This document shows, piece after piece, positions 15,840-24,878 of a stretch of 64,000 nt of DNA. The notes under the pieces are model-generated. The model was not told the DNA's origin. It worked only from the letters and a program-made list of their open reading frames with translations, and did not search any database. The translations under genes were made by a program, and so were the position numbers. This stretch comes from CAVTBT01 sp963733065 (GTDB lineage: Bacteria > Actinomycetota > Thermoleophilia > Gaiellales > Gaiellaceae). The stretch is taken from the NCBI GenBank assembly GCA_963733065.1, contig CAVTBT010000001.1, positions 186,001-250,000 on the forward strand, read 5' to 3'. Within the stretch, counting starts at the first letter, position 1; every line of letters begins with the position of its first letter.

Positions 15840-16834
15840 AGAGCCAGCTCGGCGATGGTGCGCACGCTCGCCGGGTCACGCGACGCGACGAGCAGCGTCG
15901 TCACGCCGCTCTCGCGCCAGGCGTCGAGCCTGTCGCGAATCCGCTCCGGCGGCCCGACGAGCGAGACGTCGTCGACGAGGGCGTCCGGAACGGCGGCCGT
16001 CGCCTCCCGGGGCTTGCCGTCGAGGAAGAGATCCTGCACGTGCCGTGCCTCCGCCTCATAGCCGTAGCGGCGTGCGATGTCGTTGTAGAAGTTCTGCCCG
16101 CGAGAGCCCATACCGCCGATGTAGAAGGCGTAGTAGGGCTTGAGCTGGTCGATGCCCTCCTTGACGTCGTTGCAGACCAGCACCTGCGCCCCGGCCGCGA
16201 TGTCGAAGCCGTCGCGTGCCTGCCCCATGGGGAAGACCTCGGCGGCGCGCTCCGGCGAGAAGAAGAGCGGCAGCCAGCCGTCGCCGATCTCGAATGCCAG
16301 CTCGACCGCCTTCGGCGCGAGGCTCGCCAGGTAGATGGGGATCTCCGCGCGGAGCGGCCGCGCCATCAGCTTGAGCGGCTTTCCCTCTCCCGTGCCGTTC
16401 GAGAGCGGGATGTCGTAGTGGGCGCCGTGGTGCTCGAGCACCTCCCGCCGCAGGGCGGCCCGCACGATCTCCACGTACTCGCGCGTCTTCCGCAGCGGCT
16501 TGCCCCACGGCTCGCCGTGCCAGCCCTCGACCACCTGGGGGCCGGAGGTGCCGAGCCCGAGCAGCAGCCGTCCTCCCGAGAGCAGGTCGAGCGTCGCGGC
16601 GGTCATCGCCGTGTTGGCGGGCGTCCGCCCGGGGATCTGCATGATCGCCGTGCCGAGCTTGATGCGCTCGGTGAGCGCCCCGAGCCAGGCGAGCGGCGTC
16701 ACCGCGTCCGTGCCCCAGGCTTCGGCGGCCCAGGCGGAGTCGTAGCCGAGCGCTTCGGCCTGCCGCGCCGCCTCCACCAGCTCGAGCGGATTCTGGCCGG
16801 GAGTGGCGTAGCCCATGTAGAAGCCGAGACGCAC
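15836..16834 (-). CDS. LLM class F420-dependent oxidoreductase
   Basis: Luciferase-like monooxygenase-fold protein of 332 residues. Typical segments are LGFYMGYATPGQNPLELVEA, GYDSAWAAEAWGTDAVTPLA, ERIKLGTAIMQIPGRTPANT and LLSGGRLLLGLGTSGPQVVE. F420 dependence is inferred from family and from fbiC in this window. GTG at 16834 has TAGCAT 8 nt upstream (16843-16848 on the complement). It is the first gene of an operon with histidine phosphatase, SnoaL-like and nucleotidyltransferase genes, and is divergent from the acyl-CoA dehydrogenase at 16854. Confidence 0.93.
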   Translation of the reverse strand: MRLGFYMGYATPGQNPLELVEAARQAEALGYDSAWAAEAWGTDAVTPLAWLGALTERIKLGTAIMQIPGRTPANTAMTAATLDLLSGGRLLLGLGTSGPQVVEGWHGEPWGKPLRKTREYVEIVRAALRREVLEHHGAHYDIPLSNGTGEGKPLKLMARPLRAEIPIYLASLAPKAVELAFEIGDGWLPLFFSPERAAEVFPMGQARDGFDIAAGAQVLVCNDVKEGIDQLKPYYAFYIGGMGSRGQNFYNDIARRYGYEAEARHVQDLFLDGKPREATAAVPDALVDDVSLVGPPERIRDRLDAWRESGVTTLLVASRDPASVRTIAELAL

Positions 16835-16853
16835 GACCTGCGATGCTAACCGC

Positions 16854-18065
16854 GTGACGACGACCGCTCCCGCTCCGCCCGTCGGCATCGACGAGCTGCG
16901 AGGCCGCTACCGCGCATTCCTGGAGGAGCACGTCATCCCGGCGGAGCCGGCGCTGAACCGCGAGGACGACGACGCCGACGCCCTGCTCGCGGAGCTGCGC
17001 GAGCGTGCGCGGGGCGACGGGCTGTGGGCGCCGCACGTCCCGCCCGAGGCCGGCGGTACCGGCCTCGGCTTCCTCGCCTACGCACTGCTGAACGAGGAGA
17101 TCGGCCGCTCGATGTGGGCCCAGCTCGTCTTCGGCTGCCAGGCGCCCGACGCCGGCAACGCGGAGATCCTGCACCTCTTCGGCACCGAGGAGCAGAAGGA
17201 GCGCTGGCTGCGTCCGCTCGTCGCCGGCGAGGCCCGCTCGTTCTTCTCGATGACCGAGCCGGACGTGGCCGGCTCCGATCCGACGACGCTCAGGACTCGC
17301 GCCGTGCGCGACGGCGACGACTGGGTGATCGACGGGCACAAGTGGTTCTCCTCCGGAGCCGACGGCGCGGCGTTCGGCATCGTCATGGCCGTCACCGACC
17401 CGGACGCAGAGCCGCACCGCCGCGCGTCCCAGATCCTCGTCGACGCCGACACCCCGGGCGTCGAGATCATGCGCTCGGTGCCGGTGTTCGGGCACGCAGG
17501 TCGCGGGTGGAACACCCATTGCGAGATCCGGTACACGGGCGTCCGCGTCCCGGCCGCGAACGTGCTCGGCGAGCCGGGCGACGGGTTCCGCATCGCCCAG
17601 AAGCGGCTCGGCCCCGGACGGATCCACCACGTCATGCGCTGGCTCGGGCAGATGCAGCGGGCGTTCGAGCTGATGTGCTCCTACGCGCTCGAGCGCGAGG
17701 CGTTCGGCGGCCCGCTCGCCGAGAAGCAGACCGTGCAGAACTGGATCGCCGACTCGGCGGCCGAGATCCACGCATGCCGCCTCATGACGCTCGACGCGGC
17801 CCGGAAGATCGACGACGGCTCGGAGGCGCGCGTCGAGGTCTCGCTCCTGAAGTTCTACGCCGCGCGGGCGCTCAACGACGTGATCGACCGCGCGGTGCAG
17901 GTGCACGGCGCGCGAGGCTTGACCGACGAGACGCCGCTCGCCCAGATGCTCGGGCACGCGCGTGCCGGCCGGATCTACGACGGCCCCGACGAGGTGCATC
18001 GCATGGTCGTCGCGCGCCGCATCCTGCGGTCGTTCGCCGACGGCGACGGCTGGCGCTTCGCATAG
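16854..18065 (+). CDS. Acyl-CoA dehydrogenase family protein
   Basis: FAD flavoprotein of 403 residues that oxidises acyl-CoA thioesters. The three-part fold is clear: helical N-domain with LWAPHVPPEAGGTGLGFLAY, beta domain with FFSMTEPDVAGSDPTTL and VIDGHKWFSSGADGA, and helical C-domain with AVQVHGARGLTDETPLAQML and YDGPDEVHRMVVAR. The acyl substrate is unknown. GTG at 16854 is 19 bp from the start of the divergent LLM gene. Confidence 0.93.
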   Translation: MTTTAPAPPVGIDELRGRYRAFLEEHVIPAEPALNREDDDADALLAELRERARGDGLWAPHVPPEAGGTGLGFLAYALLNEEIGRSMWAQLVFGCQAPDAGNAEILHLFGTEEQKERWLRPLVAGEARSFFSMTEPDVAGSDPTTLRTRAVRDGDDWVIDGHKWFSSGADGAAFGIVMAVTDPDAEPHRRASQILVDADTPGVEIMRSVPVFGHAGRGWNTHCEIRYTGVRVPAANVLGEPGDGFRIAQKRLGPGRIHHVMRWLGQMQRAFELMCSYALEREAFGGPLAEKQTVQNWIADSAAEIHACRLMTLDAARKIDDGSEARVEVSLLKFYAARALNDVIDRAVQVHGARGLTDETPLAQMLGHARAGRIYDGPDEVHRMVVARRILRSFADGDGWRFA

Positions 18066-18092
18066 CCTCCGCGCGGGCATCCGCCCGCTCTC

Positions 18093-19619
18093 GTGTTCCG
18101 GAACCGCGAACGCACATCCCGGGCGATCGTCGACGTCGCGCTCGTCGCGCTGGCGCTTGTTGTGGGCGCAGCCGTGCTCGTGCTCGCCGTCGCGCACGTC
18201 GACGACCGCTTCGGTGTCGATCACGTCTCCGGGACGTGGCTCTCGCTCGCCGCCGCCGCCCGCGAGGGCACTCTCTACCCGCCGCTTGCCGCCGACGGCT
18301 TCTTCGCAGGCACCCGCTACGTCCCGCTGCCGTTCCTGCTCCAGGCCGTCGGCGACGTCGTCACCGGCGATCCGCTCCGGGGCGGCAAGCTGGTCTCCTA
18401 CGCCGCCGGCGCGGTCATCCTCGCGCTCGTCCTGCTCGCCGCCCGTCGTCGCCGTGCGCCCTGGCCCGTCGCCCTCGTCCTGACGGCCGCCGTGCCGGTG
18501 AGCGTCGCCGGTGTCACCACGATGCTCTGGATCCGGGGTGACGCCGTCGCCGTCGCGCTCGGGCTCGGATCCCTCGCCGTGGTGGCCGAGCGGCCGACCG
18601 TGCGCCGCGCGGTCATCGGTGGCCTGCTCGCCGCGCTCGCGTGGCTGTCGATGCTGACGGCGCTCTGGGCCGTCGCGGGGCTGGTCGGCTGGCTGGCGCT
18701 CCGGCACCGGCGCGCGGCCCTGGCCGCGGCCGGGGCGTTCCTGGGTGCGTCCGCGCTGCTGTTCGCGGCGGGCGAGCTGTTGAGCCGCGGCCGGATGAGC
18801 GACAACGTCGACCTGCTGTTCGCCGGTGCCGGCACCGACCGGAACGTGTTCGCCGGCGTCCGCTCGTTGTGGGACGTCGCCGTCCGCGACCAGCGGTCGG
18901 TCTGGGCGCTGCTCGTCGTGGCTGCGGCGACGGTCGTCGTCGCCGTCGTGCGGCGGCGGCCGGGCGTCTACGAGCTCGCGCTCGTCGCCGCCGGCGCGAT
19001 GCTCCTGGTCGTCATGCGCGATGTCGGCGCAGCGGCGAATCACCTGCTGCCGGCCACCGCACTCGCGGCGATCGTGGTCGCGGGCCTGTGGAGCCCGGAG
19101 CTGTCGCTCGGCCGGTGGGCGACGGCGGCCCGGGCCGTGGCTGTTGTCGCAGCGGTGGCGGCGATCCTCGTGGCGTCGCGCCACACGCTGGCCCCCGACG
19201 TCCGCGACGTCCTGCAGGGCGACGACGCCCAATACGACCGGCGGCCGCTCGCCGGCCTTGTCTCGAGCGACGACTGCCTGCTCGCACAGGACCCGACGCT
19301 CCCGCTCCTGCTCGGCCGAAGACCGGTCGTGCTCGACCCGTTCATGCTGCTGCGGCTCGGCGAACGGCGGCCGGAAGACGTTGCGCAGCTGGTCCAGAGA
19401 ATCGACCGCGGAGCGTTCGACCGCATCGTGCTGTTCGTCCGGCCCGAGCGCGACCCCTTCCACTTCCGCCTCATCAACTTCGGCGGAGACGTCGCCGACG
19501 CGATCGAGCGGTCGTACCGCTTCGACGCCGAGGTCGAGTCCGAGCCGCCGGTGTTCGTGTACGTCCCCCGCGCCCGTCGCGGGGAGGCATGCCGGCCCGA
19601 GCCGCTCGAGAGCTGGTAG
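18093..19619 (+). CDS. Polytopic membrane protein, possible glycosyltransferase of the GT-C type
   Basis: Protein of 508 residues with about ten hydrophobic helices. An early extracellular-type loop holds DHVSGTWLSLAAAAREG and YPPLAADGFFAGTRYVPLPF, reminiscent of DUF2029/ArnT-like GT-C proteins, where an acidic residue in the first loop binds the lipid-linked sugar. A soluble C-terminal domain follows (residues about 370-508). Assignment to the glycosyltransferases is tentative. The start GTG at 18093 is preceded by a small hairpin (GCGGGC/GCCCGC). Confidence 0.6.
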   Translation: MFRNRERTSRAIVDVALVALALVVGAAVLVLAVAHVDDRFGVDHVSGTWLSLAAAAREGTLYPPLAADGFFAGTRYVPLPFLLQAVGDVVTGDPLRGGKLVSYAAGAVILALVLLAARRRRAPWPVALVLTAAVPVSVAGVTTMLWIRGDAVAVALGLGSLAVVAERPTVRRAVIGGLLAALAWLSMLTALWAVAGLVGWLALRHRRAALAAAGAFLGASALLFAAGELLSRGRMSDNVDLLFAGAGTDRNVFAGVRSLWDVAVRDQRSVWALLVVAAATVVVAVVRRRPGVYELALVAAGAMLLVVMRDVGAAANHLLPATALAAIVVAGLWSPELSLGRWATAARAVAVVAAVAAILVASRHTLAPDVRDVLQGDDAQYDRRPLAGLVSSDDCLLAQDPTLPLLLGRRPVVLDPFMLLRLGERRPEDVAQLVQRIDRGAFDRIVLFVRPERDPFHFRLINFGGDVADAIERSYRFDAEVESEPPVFVYVPRARRGEACRPEPLESW

Positions 19620-19655
19620 CAGGACGTCGGCCGGCGCCCGCGAAACGCGAGCGGG

Positions 19656-20516
19656 ATGGGGTTGAGGATCGTTGCCGCAGCGGCCGCGGTGTTCCTCGGA
19701 GTTCCCGCAGCCGGCCAGGCCGCGGGGTCGCCGGACATCGCCGCCCTCCAGGTCGCGCTCCACGCGCGCCGCGCCTACACGGGCACGATCGACGGCGTGC
19801 TGGGGCCGTCCACGACGAACGCGGTCGTCCGGTTCCAGCGCCGCGCGGGGCTCGTGGCCGACGGCGTGCCGGGTCCGAGGACGCGCGCCGCACTCGGCCG
19901 CCTCGCGCGGCCGCAGCTCGGGGCACGGACGCTGAAGCTCGGCGCGGTCGGTGGGGACGTGGCGGCACTCCAGTTCGCGCTCGCGTGGCACGGCGCCCCG
20001 TCGGGCCCGTTCGACGGCCGTTTCGGGCCGCGGCTGCACCTCGCCGTCCAGCGCTTCCAGCACGCCGGCGGGCTCCTGGCAGACGGCGTGGCCGGACCGG
20101 CGACGCTCGCCGCGCTGCGGCGCGCGCCGCAGGCGCTCGCGACCCCGGCGGGGTGGCCGACGGCGGGCTGGGTGTCCTCGCCCTTCGGCCCGCGCGGGAA
20201 CTGGTTCCACGCCGGTGTCGACATCGCCGCCGCCCCCGGGGCGGCCGTGCGGGTCGCCGTCCCGGGCCGCGTCACGTTCGCGGGGTACCACTACGGCGGG
20301 TACGGGCACCTCGTCGTCGTCGCCCACGGATCCGGCCTCCGAACGTTGTACGCGCACCTCTCCTCCATCACGACGGCGGTCGGGACACGCGTCGAGGCAG
20401 GCGCCCAGGTCGGCCTCGTCGGCTCGTCGGGCCACTCGACCGGCCCGCACCTGCACTTCGAGGCGCGGCGCGACGGGCTCGCCGTCGACCCCATGCCGGC
20501 GCTTGTCCAGCGCTGA
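19656..20516 (+). CDS. Secreted M23 peptidase with two peptidoglycan-binding domains
   Basis: Exported cell-wall protein of 286 residues: signal peptide MGLRIVAAAAAVFLGVPAAG, two PG_binding_1 repeats (ALQVALHARRAYTGTIDGVL and ALQFALAWHGAPSGPFDGRF, each ending in the VxRFQ-type helix), and a LytM/M23 domain from about residue 165. Zinc-binding residues are visible in WFHAGVDIAAAPG (HxxxD) and GPHLHFEARRDG (HxH), so it is probably an active glycyl-glycine-type endopeptidase or hydrolase of peptide cross-links. It lies between two other envelope genes. Confidence 0.92.
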   Translation: MGLRIVAAAAAVFLGVPAAGQAAGSPDIAALQVALHARRAYTGTIDGVLGPSTTNAVVRFQRRAGLVADGVPGPRTRAALGRLARPQLGARTLKLGAVGGDVAALQFALAWHGAPSGPFDGRFGPRLHLAVQRFQHAGGLLADGVAGPATLAALRRAPQALATPAGWPTAGWVSSPFGPRGNWFHAGVDIAAAPGAAVRVAVPGRVTFAGYHYGGYGHLVVVAHGSGLRTLYAHLSSITTAVGTRVEAGAQVGLVGSSGHSTGPHLHFEARRDGLAVDPMPALVQR

Positions 20517-20544
20517 GCCCGGAGGAGCGCGGGAGAATCGTCCG

Positions 20545-21816
20545 ATGCGGTCACGCACCGTTCTGGCCGTGGCGCTCGTCGGTGCGGTCGTCGTCGGTGC
20601 GGGCGTCGCGCTGTTCGCGTTCCTCGCCGGCGGAGAGGACGAGCCGCCGGCGTTCACCGTGACGGACGTGACCGCGGCCGAAGGAGACGCAGGCCGACGC
20701 TCCTTCACGTTCGTCGTCACCGTCTCCGAGCCGCTCGACTCGCCGGCCTCCGTCGCCTACGCGACCGCCGACGGCACGGTTCGTGGCGCGGGCGACTTCG
20801 AGCGGGGCGCCGGCACGCTGTCCTTCGACGAGTCGACCGGCTCGCGCCGTGTGACCGTGTCGGTCACCGGGGACACCGACCCCGAGCCGGACGAGGTCTT
20901 CCAGGTGCGGCTCTCGAACGCGTCGAACGCCGAGATCCACGACGGCACCGGCGTCGGCGTGATCGTCGACGACGACCGTCCCGAGAGCCCGCGGGTGGCG
21001 GCCGCCGGCGACATCGCCTGCGACCCTGGCAGCTCGGCGTTCGAGGACGGCCGAGGCGAGAGCGATGCATGCCGCCAGCAGGCGACCTCCGACCTGCTGG
21101 TCGGCGGGGGCTATTCCGCCGTGCTGGTGCTCGGCGACGTCCAGTACGACGACGCTGCCGCGTCGAAGTGGACGGACTCGTACGACCCGACGTGGGGTCG
21201 GGTGAAGGCCGTCACGCGACCGGTGCCGGGCAACCACGAGTACCTCACGGACGGCGCTGCGGGGTACTTCGAGTACTTCGGCGCGGCTGCCGGCGACCCG
21301 GCGGCCGGCTGGTACAGCTTCGACGTCGGCACGTGGCACGTGATCGGCCTCAACTCCAACTGCGAGGCCGTGGGCGGCTGCGGCGCGGGCTCGCGCCAGC
21401 TGCTGTGGCTGCGCGACGACCTGGCCGCCAGCAGCGCCCGGTGCACGATCGCGTACTTCCACCATCCGCGCTTCTCGTCGGGCTCGCACGGCGACAACCC
21501 GCAGATGGCGCCCTTCTGGGAGGCGCTCGAGGAGGCCGGCGCCGAGCTGGTGCTGGGCGGCCACGACCACACGTACGAGCGCTTCGGCCCGCAGACGGGG
21601 GCGCGGGTGGCCGATCCACGCGGCATTCGCCAGTTCGTGGTCGGGAACGGCGGCCGCGACCTCTACGAGTTCCCGTCGGTCAAGCCGAACAGCGAGGCGC
21701 GCGACGTGACGACCTTCGGCGTGCTGCGGCTCACGCTGCGCCCGGCCGGCTACGAGTGGCAGCTCCTGCCTGCCGTCGGCACCTTCACCGACAGCGGCTC
21801 AGGGACGTGCCACTGA
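20545..21816 (+). CDS. Exported metallophosphoesterase with N-terminal Calx-beta domain
   Basis: Protein of 423 residues with an N-terminal membrane anchor (VLAVALVGAVVVGAGVALFA). A Calx-beta domain covers about residues 35-135 (FTVTDVTAAEGDAGRRSFTF, YATADGTVRGAGDFERGAGT, DTDPEPDEVFQVRLSNA). A calcineurin-type phosphoesterase domain follows, with AAGDIACD, LGDVQYDD, VPGNHEY, YFHHPRF and LGGHDHTYERFG as the metal-binding motifs. Purple acid phosphatase-like activity outside the membrane is likely. ATG 20545 is chosen because the much longer upstream frame has no family match and overlaps the M23 gene. Confidence 0.92.
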   Translation: MRSRTVLAVALVGAVVVGAGVALFAFLAGGEDEPPAFTVTDVTAAEGDAGRRSFTFVVTVSEPLDSPASVAYATADGTVRGAGDFERGAGTLSFDESTGSRRVTVSVTGDTDPEPDEVFQVRLSNASNAEIHDGTGVGVIVDDDRPESPRVAAAGDIACDPGSSAFEDGRGESDACRQQATSDLLVGGGYSAVLVLGDVQYDDAAASKWTDSYDPTWGRVKAVTRPVPGNHEYLTDGAAGYFEYFGAAAGDPAAGWYSFDVGTWHVIGLNSNCEAVGGCGAGSRQLLWLRDDLAASSARCTIAYFHHPRFSSGSHGDNPQMAPFWEALEEAGAELVLGGHDHTYERFGPQTGARVADPRGIRQFVVGNGGRDLYEFPSVKPNSEARDVTTFGVLRLTLRPAGYEWQLLPAVGTFTDSGSGTCH

Positions 21817-21823
21817 TGCGCCG

Positions 21824-22474
21824 CTAGCGAGGCCCGGGGACGCCTGGATACGCGAACGCGAGCGGCTCGCGGCCGACCTGGACGATCCACGACTCGCCGT
21901 GGCCCTCGCTCCTCGCGGCGGCCATGACGCCCTCCGCGACGCGCTCCGGCTCGAGCAGCCGCCAGCCGCGCGACTCGATCCGGCCCCGGAGGTCGTCGGG
22001 GACGAGCGGCGTGTCGGCCCAGGCAGGACAGATCGCGTTCAGGCGAATGCCGCGGCGCGCGAGCTGCGGTGCCGCCGAGCGGACGAAGCCGACCACCGCG
22101 AACTTCGTCAACCCGTAGATCGGGTCGTCCGGGATCTCGACCAGGCCCGCCAGCGATGCCGTGGCGACGATGGCGCTGCCCTCCGGCATCACCGCCGCGA
22201 GCCGGCGCACACCGAGCACGACGCCGTCGACGTTGACCGCGACGGCTCGCCGGTACTGCTCCGGCGTGATCGCGCTCATGTCCGTCTCCTCCGTCAGCAC
22301 GCCCGCGTTGAGGCACGCGAGGTCGACGGCGCCGACGCGTTCCCACGCGCCCGGATCGGTGACGTCGAAGCCGGTCGTGAGGTCCAGCTCCTCGACCTCG
22401 TAGCCCTCCTCGTGCAGACGGGCGACGATCGCGCGGCCGAGGCCGCCTGCGGATCCGGTCACGAGCGCCTTCAC
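21824..22474 (-). CDS. Short-chain dehydrogenase/reductase
   Basis: Classical SDR of 216 residues with VTGSAGGLGRAIVARL (cofactor loop), LACLNAGVL (NAG motif), IVATASLAG (catalytic Ser) and YGLTKFAVVGF (YxxxK). It is the last gene of the seven-gene acyl-CoA operon, so it may act on a 3-hydroxyacyl-CoA or related alcohol. GTG at 22474 overlaps the stop of the quinone oxidoreductase gene (GTGA). Confidence 0.92.
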   Translation of the reverse strand: MKALVTGSAGGLGRAIVARLHEEGYEVEELDLTTGFDVTDPGAWERVGAVDLACLNAGVLTEETDMSAITPEQYRRAVAVNVDGVVLGVRRLAAVMPEGSAIVATASLAGLVEIPDDPIYGLTKFAVVGFVRSAAPQLARRGIRLNAICPAWADTPLVPDDLRGRIESRGWRLLEPERVAEGVMAAARSEGHGESWIVQVGREPLAFAYPGVPGPR

Positions 22475-23385
22475 GGGATCAGCACCACCTTTCCTGTCGA
22501 TTGCCGGCTCTCGACGAGATCGAGCGCCTCGGCGGCCTGCGCGAGCTCGTACTTCGCGCCGACGACCGGCCGCACAGTTCCGCGCTCCCAGAGCCCCAGC
22601 ACGTCGAGCGCGGCGATGCGCACGGTCTCGGGCTCGAGCTGCATCAGGCGGCCGAGGTAGAAGCCGGCGACGGCGCTGTTCCGACCGACGAGGCGCGCGG
22701 TATCGAGTGGCTGCCAGAGCCCGCCGGCGAAGCCGACGGCGATCGCCGTCCCGAGCGGCTTGAGCAGGCCGAGTGCCGCGGTGAAGAGCTCGCCGCCCAC
22801 GGGGTCGTAGACGACGTCGACGCGTCCGACCTCCTCCAGCGCGTCGTAGGTGACGACCGGGTCGGCGCCCAGCGAGCGCGGCAGCTCCTTCTTCGCCTCC
22901 GAGCCCACCGCCGCGCAGACCTGCGCGCCGAGCGCGCGGACGACCTGGACAGCCGCCGACCCGACGCCGCCGGCGGCCGCGGTGACGAGCACGCGCGTCC
23001 CCGGGCGCATGACCACCTGCCGTGTCAGCGGCAGCCACGCGGTGAGGAAGGCCATCAGGAACGACGCCCCCTCCGACCAGGCGGCGCCGGGCGGGAGCGG
23101 GAAGCGCCAGCGGTTGTCGATCGCGACCCGTTCGGCGAAGCCGCCGCCCGTCGAGCGGACGAGGCCGATCCAGGCCTGGCCGTCGAATTCGCCGCAGATC
23201 TCGGCGCCGGGTACCCATGGGAGCTCTGGCGCCTGCGGGTAGCGGCCGCGGCGGATCAGCACCTCCATGAAGTTGATAGCGGTCGCCCGGACGTCGACGA
23301 CCTGCTGACCGTCCTCGGGCTCGGGCTCCGGCAGGTCGTCCCGGACGACGACCGCGCCCCCCTCGTCGATCTGGACGGCTCTCAT
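22471..23385 (-). CDS. Zinc-less MDR family quinone/alkene oxidoreductase
   Basis: Medium-chain dehydrogenase/reductase of 304 residues. It has a GroES-like domain (TAINFMEVLIRRGRYPQAPE, PWVPGAEICGEF), a Rossmann domain (VLVTAAAGGVGSAAVQVVRA) and the conserved ending GKVVLIP. No zinc-binding Cys/His set is seen, as in the QOR subgroup that uses NADPH. ATG at 23385 overlaps the stop of the enoyl-CoA hydratase gene (ATGA). Within this operon it could be an enoyl reductase; this is inference. Confidence 0.9.
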   Translation of the reverse strand: MRAVQIDEGGAVVVRDDLPEPEPEDGQQVVDVRATAINFMEVLIRRGRYPQAPELPWVPGAEICGEFDGQAWIGLVRSTGGGFAERVAIDNRWRFPLPPGAAWSEGASFLMAFLTAWLPLTRQVVMRPGTRVLVTAAAGGVGSAAVQVVRALGAQVCAAVGSEAKKELPRSLGADPVVTYDALEEVGRVDVVYDPVGGELFTAALGLLKPLGTAIAVGFAGGLWQPLDTARLVGRNSAVAGFYLGRLMQLEPETVRIAALDVLGLWERGTVRPVVGAKYELAQAAEALDLVESRQSTGKVVLIP

Positions 23386-24164
23386 CGCCCGGTGAACTGC
23401 GGCTCGCGCTTCTCGATGAACGCCGTGACGCCTTCGAGCCCGTCGTCGCTCGACAGGCACCGGACGAAGCCGGCGGCCTCGCGCTTCAGCCCCTCGGCGA
23501 GCGGCAGGTCGCGCGTCTCGCGCGCGAGCTCGCGCAGGACGCCCACCGCGACCGGCGACCGGGCGGCGATGGTCGTCGCGAGGGCCGTCGCCGCCTCCAC
23601 GACCTCGCCCTTCGGGGAGACGCGCTCGACCAGGCCCCACCGCTCGGCGGTCGCGGCGTCGATGAAGTCGCCGGTGAGATTGAGCAGCAGCGCGCGGCCC
23701 TGGCCGACGAGGCGCGGCAGCCGCTGCGTGCCGCCGCCGCCCGGGATGAGCCCGAGCTTGATCTCCGGCTGCCCGAGCTGCGCGTCCTCGGCGGCGACCC
23801 GGATGTCGCAGGCCATCGCCAGCTCGAGGCCGCCGCCCAGGCAGAAGCCCTGGATCGCGGCGACGAACGGTGTCCGCGCCTCGTCCATGCGGGCGCCAAG
23901 CTTCTGGATGCCGCGGGCCGAACCGCCCTCCGCCGGCGGCGACTCGCGAAGCGAGGGGAACTCCTTGATGTCCGCGCCCGCCACGAAGGCACGCTCGCCG
24001 CCGCCGCGCAGCACGATCGCGCGGACGTCGTCGTCGGCGTCGAGCGCGTCGATCTCCGCCTCGAGCTCGTCGAGCAGCGCCGCCGAGAGGGCGTTCATCG
24101 GCGGGTTGTCGATCGTCACGACGGCGACGTGGCCGTCGCGCTCCGTGTTGATGTACTGGCCCAT
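23382..24164 (-). CDS. Enoyl-CoA hydratase/isomerase family protein
   Basis: Crotonase of 260 residues that hydrates trans-2-enoyl-CoA. Oxyanion-hole segments are FVAGADIKEF and IQGFCLGGGLELAMACDI. LGLIPGGGGTQRLPRLVG carries the region of the second catalytic acidic residue, and AERWGLVERV and the ending FIEKREPQFTGR are typical. The ribosome binding site GGAGGAGC lies directly before ATG 24164. It is part of the acyl-CoA catabolic operon. Confidence 0.95.
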   Translation of the reverse strand: MGQYINTERDGHVAVVTIDNPPMNALSAALLDELEAEIDALDADDDVRAIVLRGGGERAFVAGADIKEFPSLRESPPAEGGSARGIQKLGARMDEARTPFVAAIQGFCLGGGLELAMACDIRVAAEDAQLGQPEIKLGLIPGGGGTQRLPRLVGQGRALLLNLTGDFIDAATAERWGLVERVSPKGEVVEAATALATTIAARSPVAVGVLRELARETRDLPLAEGLKREAAGFVRCLSSDDGLEGVTAFIEKREPQFTGR

Positions 24165-24180
24165 GCTCCTCCTCGTGTCC

Positions 24181-24870
24181 TCAGCGAGGGCCCATGCGCA
24201 GGGCGCCGTCCAGCCGGATGACCTCGCCGTTCAGGTAGTCGTTCTCGACGATGTGGGCGACCAGGGCCGCGAAGTCCTCGGCGCGTCCGAGCCGCTTCGG
24301 GAAGGGGATCTGCGCCTCCAGGCTCTCGCGGATGTCGTCGCGGAGACGCGAGAGCATCGGCGTGTCCGACGGCCCCGGCGCGATCGTCATCACGCGGATC
24401 CCGAGCGAGCCGAGATCCCGTGCGAGCGGCAGCGTCATCCCGGCGACGCCCGCCTTCGAGGCCGAGTAGGCCGCCTGGCCGATCTGGCCGTCGAACGCCG
24501 CATTCGACGCCGTGTTGACGATCACACCGCGCGTCCCCTCCTCGTCGGGCTCGTTCGTCGCCATGCGCTCGGCGGCGTGCCGGACCACGGTGAACGTGCC
24601 GACGAGGTTCACGTCGATCACCTTCCGGAACAGGTCGAGCTCGAACGCCGTGACACGCGCCCCGCCGCCGATGCCGGCGCAGTTGACGACGCCGTGCAGC
24701 TCGGCACACGCGGCGATGCGCTCACGTACGGCGTCCTCGTCGGTCACGTCCGTCTCGGGCAAGTCGAGGATCTCAACCGTCGCGCCGCGGCTGTCGAGGA
24801 GTGCTGCGGTCGCCTCCCCGAGCCCCGAGCGACCACCGGTGACGAGGAATGTCCTTCCGTCGATCCTCAC
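24181..24870 (-). CDS. SDR family protein, 3-hydroxyacyl-CoA dehydrogenase type 2-like
   Basis: Classical SDR of 229 residues: [51 protein letters not shown] with YSASK, and [13 protein letters not shown]. The sequence is closest in pattern to 17-beta-HSD10/3-hydroxyacyl-CoA dehydrogenase type II, which fits its place next to enoyl-CoA hydratase. GTG at 24870 is the likely start. The stop is 16 bp before the hydratase start. Confidence 0.9.
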   Translation of the reverse strand: MRIDGRTFLVTGGRSGLGEATAALLDSRGATVEILDLPETDVTDEDAVRERIAACAELHGVVNCAGIGGGARVTAFELDLFRKVIDVNLVGTFTVVRHAAERMATNEPDEEGTRGVIVNTASNAAFDGQIGQAAYSASKAGVAGMTLPLARDLGSLGIRVMTIAPGPSDTPMLSRLRDDIRESLEAQIPFPKRLGRAEDFAALVAHIVENDYLNGEVIRLDGALRMGPR

Positions 24871-24878
24871 GCCGGAAG

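Noticed and set aside
16056..20720. Open frame of 1554 codons on the minus strand opposite acyl-CoA dehydrogenase, membrane protein and M23 genes
   Set aside because: Its sequence is low-complexity, Arg/Ala/Gly-rich, and matches no domain. The plus-strand genes have clear families. Long shadow frames are expected at this GC content.
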